Origin: Bryobacteraceae bacterium
Lineage (GTDB): Bacteria > Acidobacteriota > Terriglobia > Bryobacterales > Bryobacteraceae
Length of the DNA: 64,000 nucleotides
Direction: 5' to 3'
NCBI GenBank assembly: GCA_026129905.1
Contig: JAHCHE010000008.1
Coordinates: 214,634-278,633 of the forward strand
The translations under genes were made by a program, and so were the position numbers. Numbering within the stretch: position 1 is the first letter of the stretch; every line of letters starts with the position of its first letter. Shown here piece after piece: positions 8,644-17,031 of the stretch. The notes below the pieces were generated by a model. The model made no database searches and was not told the origin of the DNA. It worked only from the letters and a program-made list of their open reading frames with translations.

Positions 8644-10077
8644 ATGCCTCGTACCATCACTCGAAGAGAATGGCTGGCGGGTCTTGCCGCGGGCGCGCCC
8701 GGTTTGCTGATCGCAAAGAAGACCGCGCCGCCCCGCCTCAACGTCCTGTTTATCGCCTCCGACGACTGCAACAACGTCCTCGGCTGCTACGGCCACCCCT
8801 TGGTGAGGACCCCCAATATCGACCGCCTCGCCGGCCGCGGCGTCCGCTTCGACCGCGCCTACTGCCAGTTCCCTCTCTGCGGTCCCAGCCGCGCCTCCAT
8901 CCTCAGCGGCATGCGCCCGGATGCCACCCGCATCTGGGAAAACCAGATCGCCGTACGCGAGACGATGCCCGACGTGGTCACCCTGCCACAGTTGTTCCGC
9001 AACAACGGCTATCTCGCCGCGCGCCACGGCAAGATGTACCACATGGACGTGCCCGCCTCGGTGGGAACCTCGAAGTGGGACGACCCGGCCTCCTGGGATG
9101 TCGCCGTCAGCCCGCCTGGACTCGAGAACAAAACCCCTGGTCAAGGCCGGAATGCAACCCCGGGCCACAACCAAGGCAACGCAATGCACTGGATCGCCTT
9201 CCGCGGCGACGGGAACGATCAGGCCGACGACCGGGCCGCCCAGGGCGCCGAGGAAGTGGTTGCCGCCAACACGGCCAAGCCCTGGTTTATCGGCCTGGGC
9301 TTCCTCCGTCCGCACGTCCCCCTGGTGGCCCCCGAGCGTTTCTTCGATCTCTACCCCCTCGACTCCATCAAGCCGGTCGAAAATCCCGCCAACGACCGCG
9401 ACGACATCCCCCGCGCCAGCGAGATAACTATCAACACGCGCGCCAACGACATGGGCATGAACTACCGCGATAAGCAGGAGGCCCTCCGCGGCTACTACGC
9501 CTCCATCTCCTACATGGACTCTCTGGTGGGCCGGGTCCTCGACCGGGTCGACAAGACCGGTCAGGCCTCACGCACCGTGGTGGTGTTCTGGAGCGACCAC
9601 GGCTGGCACCTCGGCGAGCACTTCCGCTGGCAGAAGCGCAGCCTGTTCGAAGAATCCGCCCGCGTGCCGCTCATCGTCGCCGCGCCCGGCGCCAAAGGAA
9701 ACGGCCGCGCCTCCCCCGCCCTGGTGGAACTGGTGGATCTCTATCCGTCCGCGGCCGAACTGTGCGGCCTGAAGCCGCCGTCAACCCTGGAAGGCCAGAG
9801 CCTGGCGCCGCTGCTGGACAACCCGGCCCGCCCGTGGAAAAAAGCGGCCTTCACCCAGGTAGCCGCGCCCGGCGGCATCGTCGGCCGCGCCGTTCGTACG
9901 GACCGCTACCGTTACATCCGCTGGGAAGGTCCGCATCCGGACGAGGAGCTTTACGACCATCGAAACGACCCCCGCGAGTTCACCAACCTCGCGCGCGACG
10001 ATGCCCGCGCCTCTGATGTCCGGGCCATGCGCGCCGTCCTCGACGCAGGTTGGCGCGCCGCCAGAGCCGGCCCATAG
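8644..10077 (+). CDS. Tat-exported sulfatase (formylglycine type)
   Basis: A 477-residue type I sulfatase. The signature CGPSRASILSG has the Cys79 that would be turned into formylglycine, with the invariant Pro and Arg. Metal ligands sit in FIASDDCNN and FWSDHGWHLGEH. The N-terminus reads TRREWLAGLAAGAPGLL, a twin-arginine signal, so the folded enzyme is exported. The iduronate-2-sulfatase-like group is the closest match I recall, suggesting desulfation of a polysaccharide. Start: ATG 8644 gives a compact Tat n-region; an in-frame ATG at 8614 with GGGAG upstream is equally possible. The formylglycine-generating enzyme is not in this window. Confidence 0.88.
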   Translation: MPRTITRREWLAGLAAGAPGLLIAKKTAPPRLNVLFIASDDCNNVLGCYGHPLVRTPNIDRLAGRGVRFDRAYCQFPLCGPSRASILSGMRPDATRIWENQIAVRETMPDVVTLPQLFRNNGYLAARHGKMYHMDVPASVGTSKWDDPASWDVAVSPPGLENKTPGQGRNATPGHNQGNAMHWIAFRGDGNDQADDRAAQGAEEVVAANTAKPWFIGLGFLRPHVPLVAPERFFDLYPLDSIKPVENPANDRDDIPRASEITINTRANDMGMNYRDKQEALRGYYASISYMDSLVGRVLDRVDKTGQASRTVVVFWSDHGWHLGEHFRWQKRSLFEESARVPLIVAAPGAKGNGRASPALVELVDLYPSAAELCGLKPPSTLEGQSLAPLLDNPARPWKKAAFTQVAAPGGIVGRAVRTDRYRYIRWEGPHPDEELYDHRNDPREFTNLARDDARASDVRAMRAVLDAGWRAARAGP

Positions 10078-10180
10078 GGTGTGGAATACTTATTCCTGAC
10101 AAACCCTTAAAGGCGAGGCGCAGCTCGATAATCGGCGCGGATTCGCCGAAACTCAGTACCGAATTGACTCGTCAGAACGC

Positions 10181-10702
10181 CTACGCCACTGCCGAGCGCG
10201 CCTTCTGGACGCGCCGGCGCAGCTCGTTTTCCGCTCGGAACCAGTCCTCGTCGGGCGATCCGTTCGAGGCGCCGCGGGCTTCCCAAATGGCGTACGCCAG
10301 CTTTTCGATTTCTTCCTGATGCGCGGCCGGATCGAAGATCGGCTCGGCGGAAATGGATGGCTGTCGCGCTTCCTGTTCGACCGCCGCCTGGGCGGCCTTC
10401 CTGCTCGCGGCCCCGGGTGCGCTCCTCCGCGCCGCCGGCTTCGCCGCTCCGTTGGACTTGCGAACCCGTCTCGCCGGCGCCGCTTCGTTCCGAACCGCCG
10501 CGGCCAGAGCTGCGGGAGCGGGAACCGATTCGGCGGCGGGCAGTTCCGCCGCGCCGTTCGCCGCTGAAGCCGCGGGATTCTCCGCAGCCTTTCTCAATCT
10601 GGGCGATTTCGGCCGGGACGAACTTTCCTTCTTTGCCGCCCCCGGTTGCGCGCTTGTTTCGCCCTCCGGGGAAACCGGATTTACGTTTCGTTTTCTCGGC
10701 AT
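10181..10702 (-). CDS. DUF2934 protein with long Ala/Pro/Lys-rich N-terminus
   Basis: The C-terminal 50 residues (IEKLAYAIWEARGASNGSPD, then EDWFRAENELRRR) match the short DUF2934 helix-turn domain, whose function is unknown. The preceding ~115 residues are low-complexity Ala/Pro/Arg/Lys, basic, resembling a histone-H1-like or disordered tail that could touch nucleic acid. A GGAG ribosome site lies about 9 nt before ATG 10702. It is a single gene, convergent with the sulfatase. Confidence 0.75.
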   Translation of the reverse strand: MPRKRNVNPVSPEGETSAQPGAAKKESSSRPKSPRLRKAAENPAASAANGAAELPAAESVPAPAALAAAVRNEAAPARRVRKSNGAAKPAARRSAPGAASRKAAQAAVEQEARQPSISAEPIFDPAAHQEEIEKLAYAIWEARGASNGSPDEDWFRAENELRRRVQKARSAVA

Positions 10703-10930
10703 TAAAGCAATCTCCAGTCGAAATGTTTCAACGATTTTAACATGGTTTCCCCGCTCCAGGCAAACTCCCCAACTTCTTTAAATACAGGGTCTTATCTTCG
10801 CCAGACAGGCGCCCTGCCCGCGCGGATCCGCCGCCGCGCCCCACCTCGCGCTCGGGCGCTCACCGCCGGCGTCACTCCCCTCTACGGCCGCCGCGTCTTG
10901 GTGTATAAATGACCTGAGGAGAGCAACGCC

Positions 10931-11998
10931 ATGAATCGTATAAGCCGCCGCGAGACGCTGGCCATGGTCGCCGCCGCCGGAGCGGTCCCGGCAACCGCCG
11001 CCAAGCCAAAATCGGGTCCCGGAATCAAGCTGGCCGAAGTCGTCGGCCCCGGCCAGGAGTCGCGCCTCCGGCTGCTGAAGCAGGTCGGCGTCAACCATGC
11101 CATCGCCACCGTCACCGGCTTTCTGGCAAAAACGCCCCGCTCGCAATATGACGCCGCGTTGTCGAAAGTGAAGGCCGATTACGAGAAATCCGGACTGACC
11201 ATCGCCGGCGTAGAAAGCAGCCCCGTTCCGTCGGAAAAGATCAAGCTCGGCCTGCCCGGCCGCGACGAGGAGATCGAGAATTACATCGCCGCCATCCAGG
11301 CGCTATCGAAGGTCGACATCCCGATGATTTGCTACAACTTTATGGCTGGCCTCGGCTGGTATCGGACCCGGGTTAACGTCCCGGAACGCGGCGGCGCGCT
11401 CTCCAGCGAGTTCAATAACGCCGACGCCAAGAAACAGGGACTCACCGAATGGGGCGAGGTCAGCGAGGAGAAGATGTGGGATAACATCACGTACTTCCTC
11501 AAAGCGGTCATTCCAGTGGCCGAAAAAGCCAACGTCCAGATGGCCCTCCATCCCGACGACCCGCCCCTGTCGCCCCTGCGCGGCATTGCCCGCATCTGCA
11601 CCAGCGCCGCCAACTACCGGCGCATCATGAACATCGTGCCCAGCCCCGTCAACGGGGTCACCTACTGCCAAGCGAATTTCCTCGCCATGGGAGAAAACAT
11701 CGAATCGCTGGCCCGCCAGTGGTGCAAGGAAAAGAAGATCTTTTTCGTCCATTTCCGTGACATCGAGGGCAAAGGCGAGTACTTCCGCGAAACCTTCCAC
11801 GACAACGGCCCTACCGACATGGTCCGCATGTTGCGGGCGTATCATGAATCCGGTTTTCGCGGCCCGATGCGCCCTGACCACGCCCCGACGCTGGAAGGCG
11901 AAGCCAACGACAATCCCGGCTATGCCATGGCCGGCAAGGTGCTCGCCTTCGGATACATGAAGGGCATCATGGACGGCCTCGACATCCCCTACGAATAG
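10931..11998 (+). CDS. uxuA: Mannonate dehydratase with Tat signal
   Basis: This enzyme converts D-mannonate to 2-dehydro-3-deoxy-D-gluconate in glucuronate breakdown. The 355-residue sequence carries UxuA family blocks: MICYNFMAGLGWYRTR, MALHPDDPP (metal-binding His), VNGVTYCQANFLAMGENI (metal-binding Cys), FVHFRDIEGKG and RPDHAPTLEGE (metal-binding His). Unusually, the N-terminus (RISRRETLAMVAAAGAVPATA) is a twin-arginine signal, so the protein should be exported, whereas classical UxuA is cytosolic. GAGGAG lies 8-10 nt before ATG 10931 and a TATAAA hexamer at 10904-10909 could be the -10. No other uronate genes are adjacent. Confidence 0.87.
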   Translation: MNRISRRETLAMVAAAGAVPATAAKPKSGPGIKLAEVVGPGQESRLRLLKQVGVNHAIATVTGFLAKTPRSQYDAALSKVKADYEKSGLTIAGVESSPVPSEKIKLGLPGRDEEIENYIAAIQALSKVDIPMICYNFMAGLGWYRTRVNVPERGGALSSEFNNADAKKQGLTEWGEVSEEKMWDNITYFLKAVIPVAEKANVQMALHPDDPPLSPLRGIARICTSAANYRRIMNIVPSPVNGVTYCQANFLAMGENIESLARQWCKEKKIFFVHFRDIEGKGEYFRETFHDNGPTDMVRMLRAYHESGFRGPMRPDHAPTLEGEANDNPGYAMAGKVLAFGYMKGIMDGLDIPYE

Positions 11999-12104
11999 GA
12001 GTCGAAACTCTGCTTTTCCTGCGACGTTCCCACCGCCGCCGCACTAGATTTGCGGAAAGTTCGCCGCGCCCCTGGAGGCGCCGACGCAAGTTGCCGATGA
12101 GAAG

Positions 12105-12404
12105 ATGGGAGCTTTCGCCGTGATTGAGCAGCGGATCATCGAACCGAGCCTGCCGAAACCGGTTATCGACCGTGTCGCCCGCTTTGCCCGCGAGGGCCGC
12201 CAGCTCCGCGCCGTCTTCGGCCCGGAAGACTACCGCCTCGTCGCCACCGCTGTTGGCCAACTGCCCGTAGTCGTCGTTCGGGCACACGACCCGGAGCGCT
12301 TCGCCGGCCTCCGCAGCGCTGTCGTCCTCGAGTGGTCCCGCGTCACCCGCAGTCTCGCCGGCCGCAAACGCCCGGGCCGCCACAGACTCCCCACCGCCTC
12401 CTAG
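12105..12404 (+). CDS. Hypothetical small protein, 99 aa
   Basis: An open frame with third-position GC bias like that of real genes here and a sensible composition: alternating hydrophobic strands and helices (VIDRVARFAREGRQLRAVFG, ATAVGQLPVVVVRAHDP), then a basic tail (RKRPGRHRLP). No known domain is recognised. The ribosome site is weak. The opposite-strand frame over the same bases has poorer composition. It lies between uxuA (+) and the LTXXQ-like gene (-). Confidence 0.5.
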   Translation: MGAFAVIEQRIIEPSLPKPVIDRVARFAREGRQLRAVFGPEDYRLVATAVGQLPVVVVRAHDPERFAGLRSAVVLEWSRVTRSLAGRKRPGRHRLPTAS

Positions 12405-12473
12405 CGGCGGCGGCCTTGCGGTCCGTTCGGAAACGCCCACGGAGATCGTGGAAAGGGGCCTTGGACTGCGGCC

Positions 12474-12860
12474 TTACCGCGGCATCTTGTCCTGGAGTTC
12501 CTCGCCCATCCGCTTGAATTTCTTCTGCTGTTCGGGGGTTAGGATTTTCAGCATCGTTCTTCTGCCTTCGCCCCGAACTTCCGCCATCTGGGCCTGCAAG
12601 GTGTGGTAGTACTTGCCGAAATCGTCCAATACTTGCTGGAAGCCCTGCGTCTGGGCGGGCGTAAGGTCGAGTTCCTTCTGAAACCGCTCCAGCATCTTAG
12701 TCCGGCTGTCCGGCGTCCAGTCGCTTTGCGCCCGCGCGCTGCGAACCGGCGAGCAGAGCTTCATCGTCAGGGCCCCGGCCAGCGAGCCGCACAGAAACAC
12801 CGAGAGAAGAAGCACAAGAAGCCGCGGGTTTTTCCACGGCGGCGCGGGAGAGAGCGGCAT
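12474..12860 (-). CDS. Membrane-anchored LTXXQ/Spy-like periplasmic protein
   Basis: A 128-residue protein with an N-terminal membrane anchor (LLVLLLSVFLCGSLAGALTM, residues ~14-33) and a helical periplasmic domain containing LDLTPAQTQGFQQVL and ILTPEQQKKFKRM, the LTxxQ pattern of Spy/CpxP and heavy-metal-sensor proteins. Such proteins act as stress chaperones or metal-responsive regulators. Its start lies 2 nt after the stop of the anti-sigma factor gene, so it is the third gene of the sigma/anti-sigma operon and probably belongs to that envelope-stress circuit. Confidence 0.8.
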   Translation of the reverse strand: MPLSPAPPWKNPRLLVLLLSVFLCGSLAGALTMKLCSPVRSARAQSDWTPDSRTKMLERFQKELDLTPAQTQGFQQVLDDFGKYYHTLQAQMAEVRGEGRRTMLKILTPEQQKKFKRMGEELQDKMPR

Positions 12861-12862
12861 CG

Positions 12863-13333
12863 TCAGTACTGATAGGTCGCCAGGTTCACCAGGACCACGT
12901 CCCGGTCCCGGTCCTGGTCCACGCCAAACGGCGTGGGCTGCGTGTCTTCAACCACTAGCGGCTGCATTTCCACCACCTCCAGCGCCGCCCCCGGGTGGTC
13001 CACCGACACCACCATGGTCCCCAACAGCAGCAGCAGCGCCAACGACGCGTATGCCAGCCGCTTGGCGAACACCGGTTCCAGCATCGCGCTCCAGATCGAC
13101 GGCATCCGCTGCGATTCGATCCGATCCATCACCCGAGCATAGAATCCCGGCGCCGGATCGGCTTCGTCCGGACCGCGCAAGGCCCGCAGCCACTCGGCCT
13201 GTTCCCGCATCTCGCTTACCGTCCTGCGGCAGGATCCGCACGCCGCCAGGTGGTCCTTAACGCGCTGACTCGCTCCGGCATTCAACATCCCGCCCAGGTA
13301 TTCTTCGAGGCTGTCCTTAACGGGCTGATGCAT
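12863..13333 (-). CDS. Zinc-finger anti-sigma factor (zf-HC2, single-pass)
   Basis: A 156-residue protein whose N-terminal cytoplasmic part has the ZAS motif His28-x3-Cys32-x2-Cys35 (HLAACGSC) that binds zinc and the sigma factor. A transmembrane segment (LAYASLALLLLLGTMVVSV) follows at about residues 96-114, then a short acidic periplasmic tail. Start ATG 13333 is preferred to an in-frame TTG at 13351 because GAGGGAAG lies just upstream. It lies 175 nt downstream of the ECF sigma gene and 2 nt upstream of the LTXXQ-like gene, the usual order for a cognate sigma/anti-sigma operon. Confidence 0.87.
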   Translation of the reverse strand: MHQPVKDSLEEYLGGMLNAGASQRVKDHLAACGSCRRTVSEMREQAEWLRALRGPDEADPAPGFYARVMDRIESQRMPSIWSAMLEPVFAKRLAYASLALLLLLGTMVVSVDHPGAALEVVEMQPLVVEDTQPTPFGVDQDRDRDVVLVNLATYQY

Positions 13334-13508
13334 TGTTTCTTCCCTCAACACCTGAATACTTCAACCGCCGCGGACCGGCCGCAACCGGCCCCTCGGCCGC
13401 CATCCGGCTCTCGCGCCGGATGCCTCGGTGGTCACTCGCGTGGGCGGATCTGACGCCCGCCTCTACCATCGCCTCGTGACCTGCCGACAATATCACGTTT
13501 GCTACCTG

Positions 13509-14165
13509 TTACGCTCCCGAATGTACGCTGAGGCGTTTAGCCGCCTTCAGAAGTTTCTGGCGCGCCCTGAACAACTTTACCTTAATTGTATTCTGATTCA
13601 TCCCGGTCATCTGCGCCAGATCTTCCACCGAGTGGCCTTCCACTTCCTTCAGCAGCAGCAGCGTTCGGTCTTCCTCGCTTACCTTGCCCAACAGCTTCGC
13701 TACCAGGTCCCGTTGCGCCAGCGCCATGTCCACCGGCCGGTCGGGTACCGTCGATTGCTCCGTGTTCTCCAGCCGCCGGGCATCTTCCTCGGTGAAGTCG
13801 CTCTCGTAGACCAACTTGCGAACCCGCTTCTTGCGCAGATAGTCGTAACACTCGTTGACGGTGATCTTATAGATCCACGTCAGCAGGCTGCTGCGAAAAT
13901 CGAAGCTCCGGATCGAGAAATATACCTTCGAAAACACCTGCTGGGCGATGTCCTCGGCGTCGTTGCGGTTCCGCAGAATCCCGTAAATGATTGAAAATAC
14001 TTTAGATTGGTACCGTTCAACGATCTCGCGGAAGGCGATCTCGTCGCTGGCCTGAACCCTTCGGACGAGCGCCGCTTCGTCGCTGTTGTTCCAATTCACT
14101 CTTCGTTTCGCCCGAACTTCGTCTCCGGCAAGCGGGAAAGGAAGCGCTGTCGTCAGGCCGCTCAT
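13509..14165 (-). CDS. ECF RNA polymerase sigma factor (RpoE-like)
   Basis: A 218-residue ECF sigma factor. Region 2 is seen in the blocks AFREIVERYQSKVFSIIYGI, NRNDAEDIAQQVFSKVY and SSLLTWIYKITVNECYDYLRK. Region 4 is seen in LLLLKEVEGHSVEDLAQMTG and MNQNTIKVKLFRARQKLLKA, a helix-turn-helix for the -35 element. It should be held by the membrane anti-sigma factor encoded just downstream. Start ATG 14165 is chosen over an in-frame TTG at 14204; GGAAG precedes it. A short palindrome (CTGGTT-TC-AACCAG) about 30 bp upstream could be a regulatory site. Confidence 0.9.
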   Translation of the reverse strand: MSGLTTALPFPLAGDEVRAKRRVNWNNSDEAALVRRVQASDEIAFREIVERYQSKVFSIIYGILRNRNDAEDIAQQVFSKVYFSIRSFDFRSSLLTWIYKITVNECYDYLRKKRVRKLVYESDFTEEDARRLENTEQSTVPDRPVDMALAQRDLVAKLLGKVSEEDRTLLLLKEVEGHSVEDLAQMTGMNQNTIKVKLFRARQKLLKAAKRLSVHSGA

Positions 14166-14298
14166 ACACCACTTCCGACGTACCCGAGAACACTCTGGTT
14201 TCAACCAGTTGCGCTCCCGATGCCGGAGCCTGGCAGGCTGCCGGGACCCTGCATCAACATAACAGATTCCCGCCTCCCGAATCAGGCGGCGCCCCCTC

Positions 14299-15411
14299 TT
14301 AGAGAACCGCTGCCAGCTCGCGCCACTGCCGGCCCTGGGATTCCGCCACCCCGGGATACGTGATCTGGCCCCGGTGCACGTTCACCCCCTCGCAGATGGC
14401 CGGCTCCTGCTCGCACGCGCGCTCAAACCCTTTGTTCGCCAGCGTCCGCAGGTACGGAAACGTTGCATTTGTCAAGGCGAACGTTGAGGTGTGGGGAACG
14501 GCCGCCGGCATGTTCGATACGCAGTAGTGCAGCACGTCGTCGACGAAAAAGACGGGGTCCGTATGCGTCGTCGGCCGGGATGTCTCAAAGCACCCCCCTT
14601 GGTCGATGGACACGTCCACCATCACCGACCCCTTCTTCATCGGACCCAGCATGTCCCGCCGCACCAGGCGCGGGCTGGCCGCCCCGGGAATCAGAACCGC
14701 CCCGATCACCAGGTCCGCCAACCGGATCGTCTCGCGGATCGTCCAGATGTTCGAGGCCAGCGTCATGACCTCGCCGTTAAAGATATCGTCGATCTCCCGC
14801 AGGCGGTTCAGGTTCTTGTCTACCACCGTGACGCGCGCCCCAAGCCCTAGCGCCACCTTTGCCGCGTTGTGCCCGACGATGCCGCCGCCCAATATCAGCA
14901 CATTCGCCGGTGGCACGCCCGGGACCCCCCCGAGCAGGATTCCCCGGCCACCGTTGGGCGCCTCCAGGTACTTCGCGCCGATCTGCACCGCCATTCGCCC
15001 CGCCACTTCGCTCATCGGGGTCAGCAGCGGCAGCGACCCGTCTTTCTCGCGGATCGTCTCGTAGGCGATCGCCGTCATGCCCGATTCCACCAGCCGGTCG
15101 GTCAACTCCGGCAACGGCGCCAGGTGCAGGTACGTGAACAGGACCAATCCCGGCCGCATGTACGGATACTCGGCCGGCAGCGGCTCTTTTACCTTCACCA
15201 CCAGGTCGGCCCGCGCCCACGCTTCGCCCGCGTTCGGAACGATCTCCGCCCCTGCTGCGACATACTCCTCGTCCGAGATTGTGCTCCCGGCGCCGGCGCG
15301 CGACTCGACCAGAACCTGGTGCCCCAGTTCCACCAGTTCCGAAACGGCGCTCGGAACCAGGCCCACACGGGTCTCGTGATCCTTGATTTCCCGTGGTACT
15401 CCGATGATCAT
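14299..15411 (-). CDS. ald: Alanine dehydrogenase
   Basis: A 370-residue enzyme of normal length that converts L-alanine reversibly to pyruvate and ammonia with NAD. Diagnostic blocks are [20 protein letters not shown] at the N-terminus, [12 protein letters not shown] with the catalytic Lys region, LFTYLHLAP with the catalytic His, [13 protein letters not shown] (NAD-binding turn) and [25 protein letters not shown] lies 6 nt before ATG 15411. It appears monocistronic and links amino-acid nitrogen to central carbon. Confidence 0.95.
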   Translation of the reverse strand: MIIGVPREIKDHETRVGLVPSAVSELVELGHQVLVESRAGAGSTISDEEYVAAGAEIVPNAGEAWARADLVVKVKEPLPAEYPYMRPGLVLFTYLHLAPLPELTDRLVESGMTAIAYETIREKDGSLPLLTPMSEVAGRMAVQIGAKYLEAPNGGRGILLGGVPGVPPANVLILGGGIVGHNAAKVALGLGARVTVVDKNLNRLREIDDIFNGEVMTLASNIWTIRETIRLADLVIGAVLIPGAASPRLVRRDMLGPMKKGSVMVDVSIDQGGCFETSRPTTHTDPVFFVDDVLHYCVSNMPAAVPHTSTFALTNATFPYLRTLANKGFERACEQEPAICEGVNVHRGQITYPGVAESQGRQWRELAAVL

Positions 15412-15466
15412 GTTCGCTCCTTTGAGCCGGATGACAACTTCGGCAGTCTCAGTGTAGCAAGCGCGG

Positions 15467-15754
15467 TCACGAGTTCATCGGCCTGGCTTCAGCGCCCCGC
15501 GTTCCCGCCAGCGACTCCCACAAGGCCCTCCGGAGTCCGCCGTAATCCCTGCCGCCTGCCGGGGCCAGGAGCCGTTCATCCGCCATCCGAAGCAGATCCT
15601 CGCGGGTCCGGTCCCGGCTCGTCTCCGCCAGCCGCAGGTACTCGAAATCCTGGAGCCCTCGCCGCGGCGCCTTTAGCCGCATCGACGGTATCGGCAACCC
15701 CGCCGCAAACGGCGCCAGCGTCTCGGGACGCGCCTCCGGTCCGGACCTGTCGTC
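15467..15754 (-). pseudogene. Remnant of a DUF4091 (glycoside-hydrolase-associated) protein C-terminus
   Basis: In the frame ending at 15467 the translation contains GLPIPSMRLKAPRRGLQDFE-YLRLAE, which matches the C-terminal DUF4091 block (typically PSIRLKALRDGLQDYEYL) found in putative glycoside hydrolases. Only about 90 residues remain and no start codon with a ribosome site precedes them. The rest of the expected protein is absent: upstream lies the end of the transglutaminase-like gene in a different frame. I read it as the 3' stump of a deleted gene. It still ends in a clean stop. Confidence 0.6.
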
Positions 15755-15756
15755 TC

Positions 15757-16965
15757 TTATTCCGACGGCGCCGCTGCGTCTTTGAGCAACATCGCCACGG
15801 CCATCTCCGGACCCGTGATCCCCCTCCGCCCCGCCGACCGCAGCCGCAGCGTGTTCCATCCCGCTTTGAGCGGCCAGGCCATCGACCGCGCGTCCGCTAC
15901 CGGTTCCCACGTTGTGCCGTCGAGCGACGCTTCAAACCGGGTCCGGTACGGGTCGTAGCCGTCGAGGCTCAGCCGGATGGCGCCCCGCTCCGCCCCGTCG
16001 ACCCGCGCCTCCACCACGCCGACGCTCCAGTAGGCGTCGCTCAGGCGGCGCGTCGGAAGGAACAGGTTGCGCCGGTATCCCATGTGGAACGTGCTGCCGG
16101 CCGGGTCGTTCTGATACCAGACGGCCCCGTCGTGCAGCCCGTCGAGCGGAAAGATGTGGCGTGTTTTTTCGGTCTCAGCCACATGATCGGCGATATAGAT
16201 CCAGTAATAGGTCGACGTTTCGTCCTCGTCTGGCCGGTTCCACCACACAATCGCCGGATTCTTTTTCACGGCATTTGGAGGAATTCCGACTAGATGATCC
16301 ACGTCCGCGCCGCCGTTCGTCAGCCACTCCGCGCGAATCTCCCACGCCGACAGCGGCTCGCCGCGCTTCTCGAAGTGCAGGTTGCTCTGCGAGTCCATCA
16401 CCACCCACTTCCGAAACTGGTTCGACCAGACCTCCGCCGCGCCGTGGTGCGAGCTGCCCATGCCTTCCGGTCCATGCCGCCGGTCCACGCCGATCTTCCG
16501 CGCCTGCCACCCCAGCGCCTGGGCGCACTCGGCGTACGTGATCGCGTATTGCGTGCAGTAGAAGCGTTCTCCGTTCGCGGACCGGTCCAGAATCTCCTGC
16601 GCGGTCTTGGGGCTGGAAGCGGGATTTCCGCCGGGGATCCGCTCATAAACCCATTGTTTAAGCAGAAGCTGGGCGGCCCACTCGTCTTTGGCGTCCTTGA
16701 CGGCCTCCTCGAGTTTATACTTCTCCCGCAAAGCGGCAAGTTGCGGATCGTCGTAATTGAATGGCGTAAAGGCGAAATTTGAGCGCTCGGCGGCGGGTAT
16801 TTCGGCCATGAACTCGCGAACCTGGAAGCCGGCGGCCTTCGCCGCCCGTTCGATGCTCACGCGCGAAAGCGGCGCCGCCGTCACTCGCTCCGCGTCGGCT
16901 CCTCGGGCGGCGAAAACCGCGACGCAAGCGGCCGCCGCGCACGAAGCCCTCAATATCCCCGTCAT
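15757..16965 (-). CDS. Exported transglutaminase-like protein with C-terminal beta-sandwich
   Basis: A signal peptide (ILRASCAAAACVAVFAARGA, first ~25 residues) is followed by a transglutaminase-like region: Cys in NGERFYCTQYAITYAECAQA, His in SSHHGAAEVWSN and Asp in WVVMDSQSNLHFE form the expected Cys-His-Asp triad. The C-terminal ~120 residues (IRLSLDGYDPYRTRFEASLD, WNTLRLRSAGRRG) look like a ligand-binding or discoidin-like beta-sandwich. It could be a protease or crosslinking enzyme acting outside the cell. Start ATG 16965 (MTGILR) is preferred to ATG 16983. It ends just before a DUF4091 stump and may have been fused to that gene's remains by deletion. Confidence 0.72.
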   Translation of the reverse strand: MTGILRASCAAAACVAVFAARGADAERVTAAPLSRVSIERAAKAAGFQVREFMAEIPAAERSNFAFTPFNYDDPQLAALREKYKLEEAVKDAKDEWAAQLLLKQWVYERIPGGNPASSPKTAQEILDRSANGERFYCTQYAITYAECAQALGWQARKIGVDRRHGPEGMGSSHHGAAEVWSNQFRKWVVMDSQSNLHFEKRGEPLSAWEIRAEWLTNGGADVDHLVGIPPNAVKKNPAIVWWNRPDEDETSTYYWIYIADHVAETEKTRHIFPLDGLHDGAVWYQNDPAGSTFHMGYRRNLFLPTRRLSDAYWSVGVVEARVDGAERGAIRLSLDGYDPYRTRFEASLDGTTWEPVADARSMAWPLKAGWNTLRLRSAGRRGITGPEMAVAMLLKDAAAPSE

Positions 16966-17031
16966 GTCACTGACATGATACATGCTGACGGCCCCGGTAC
17001 GGACTCTCGGATGCCCGCCCACCCCTGTATC

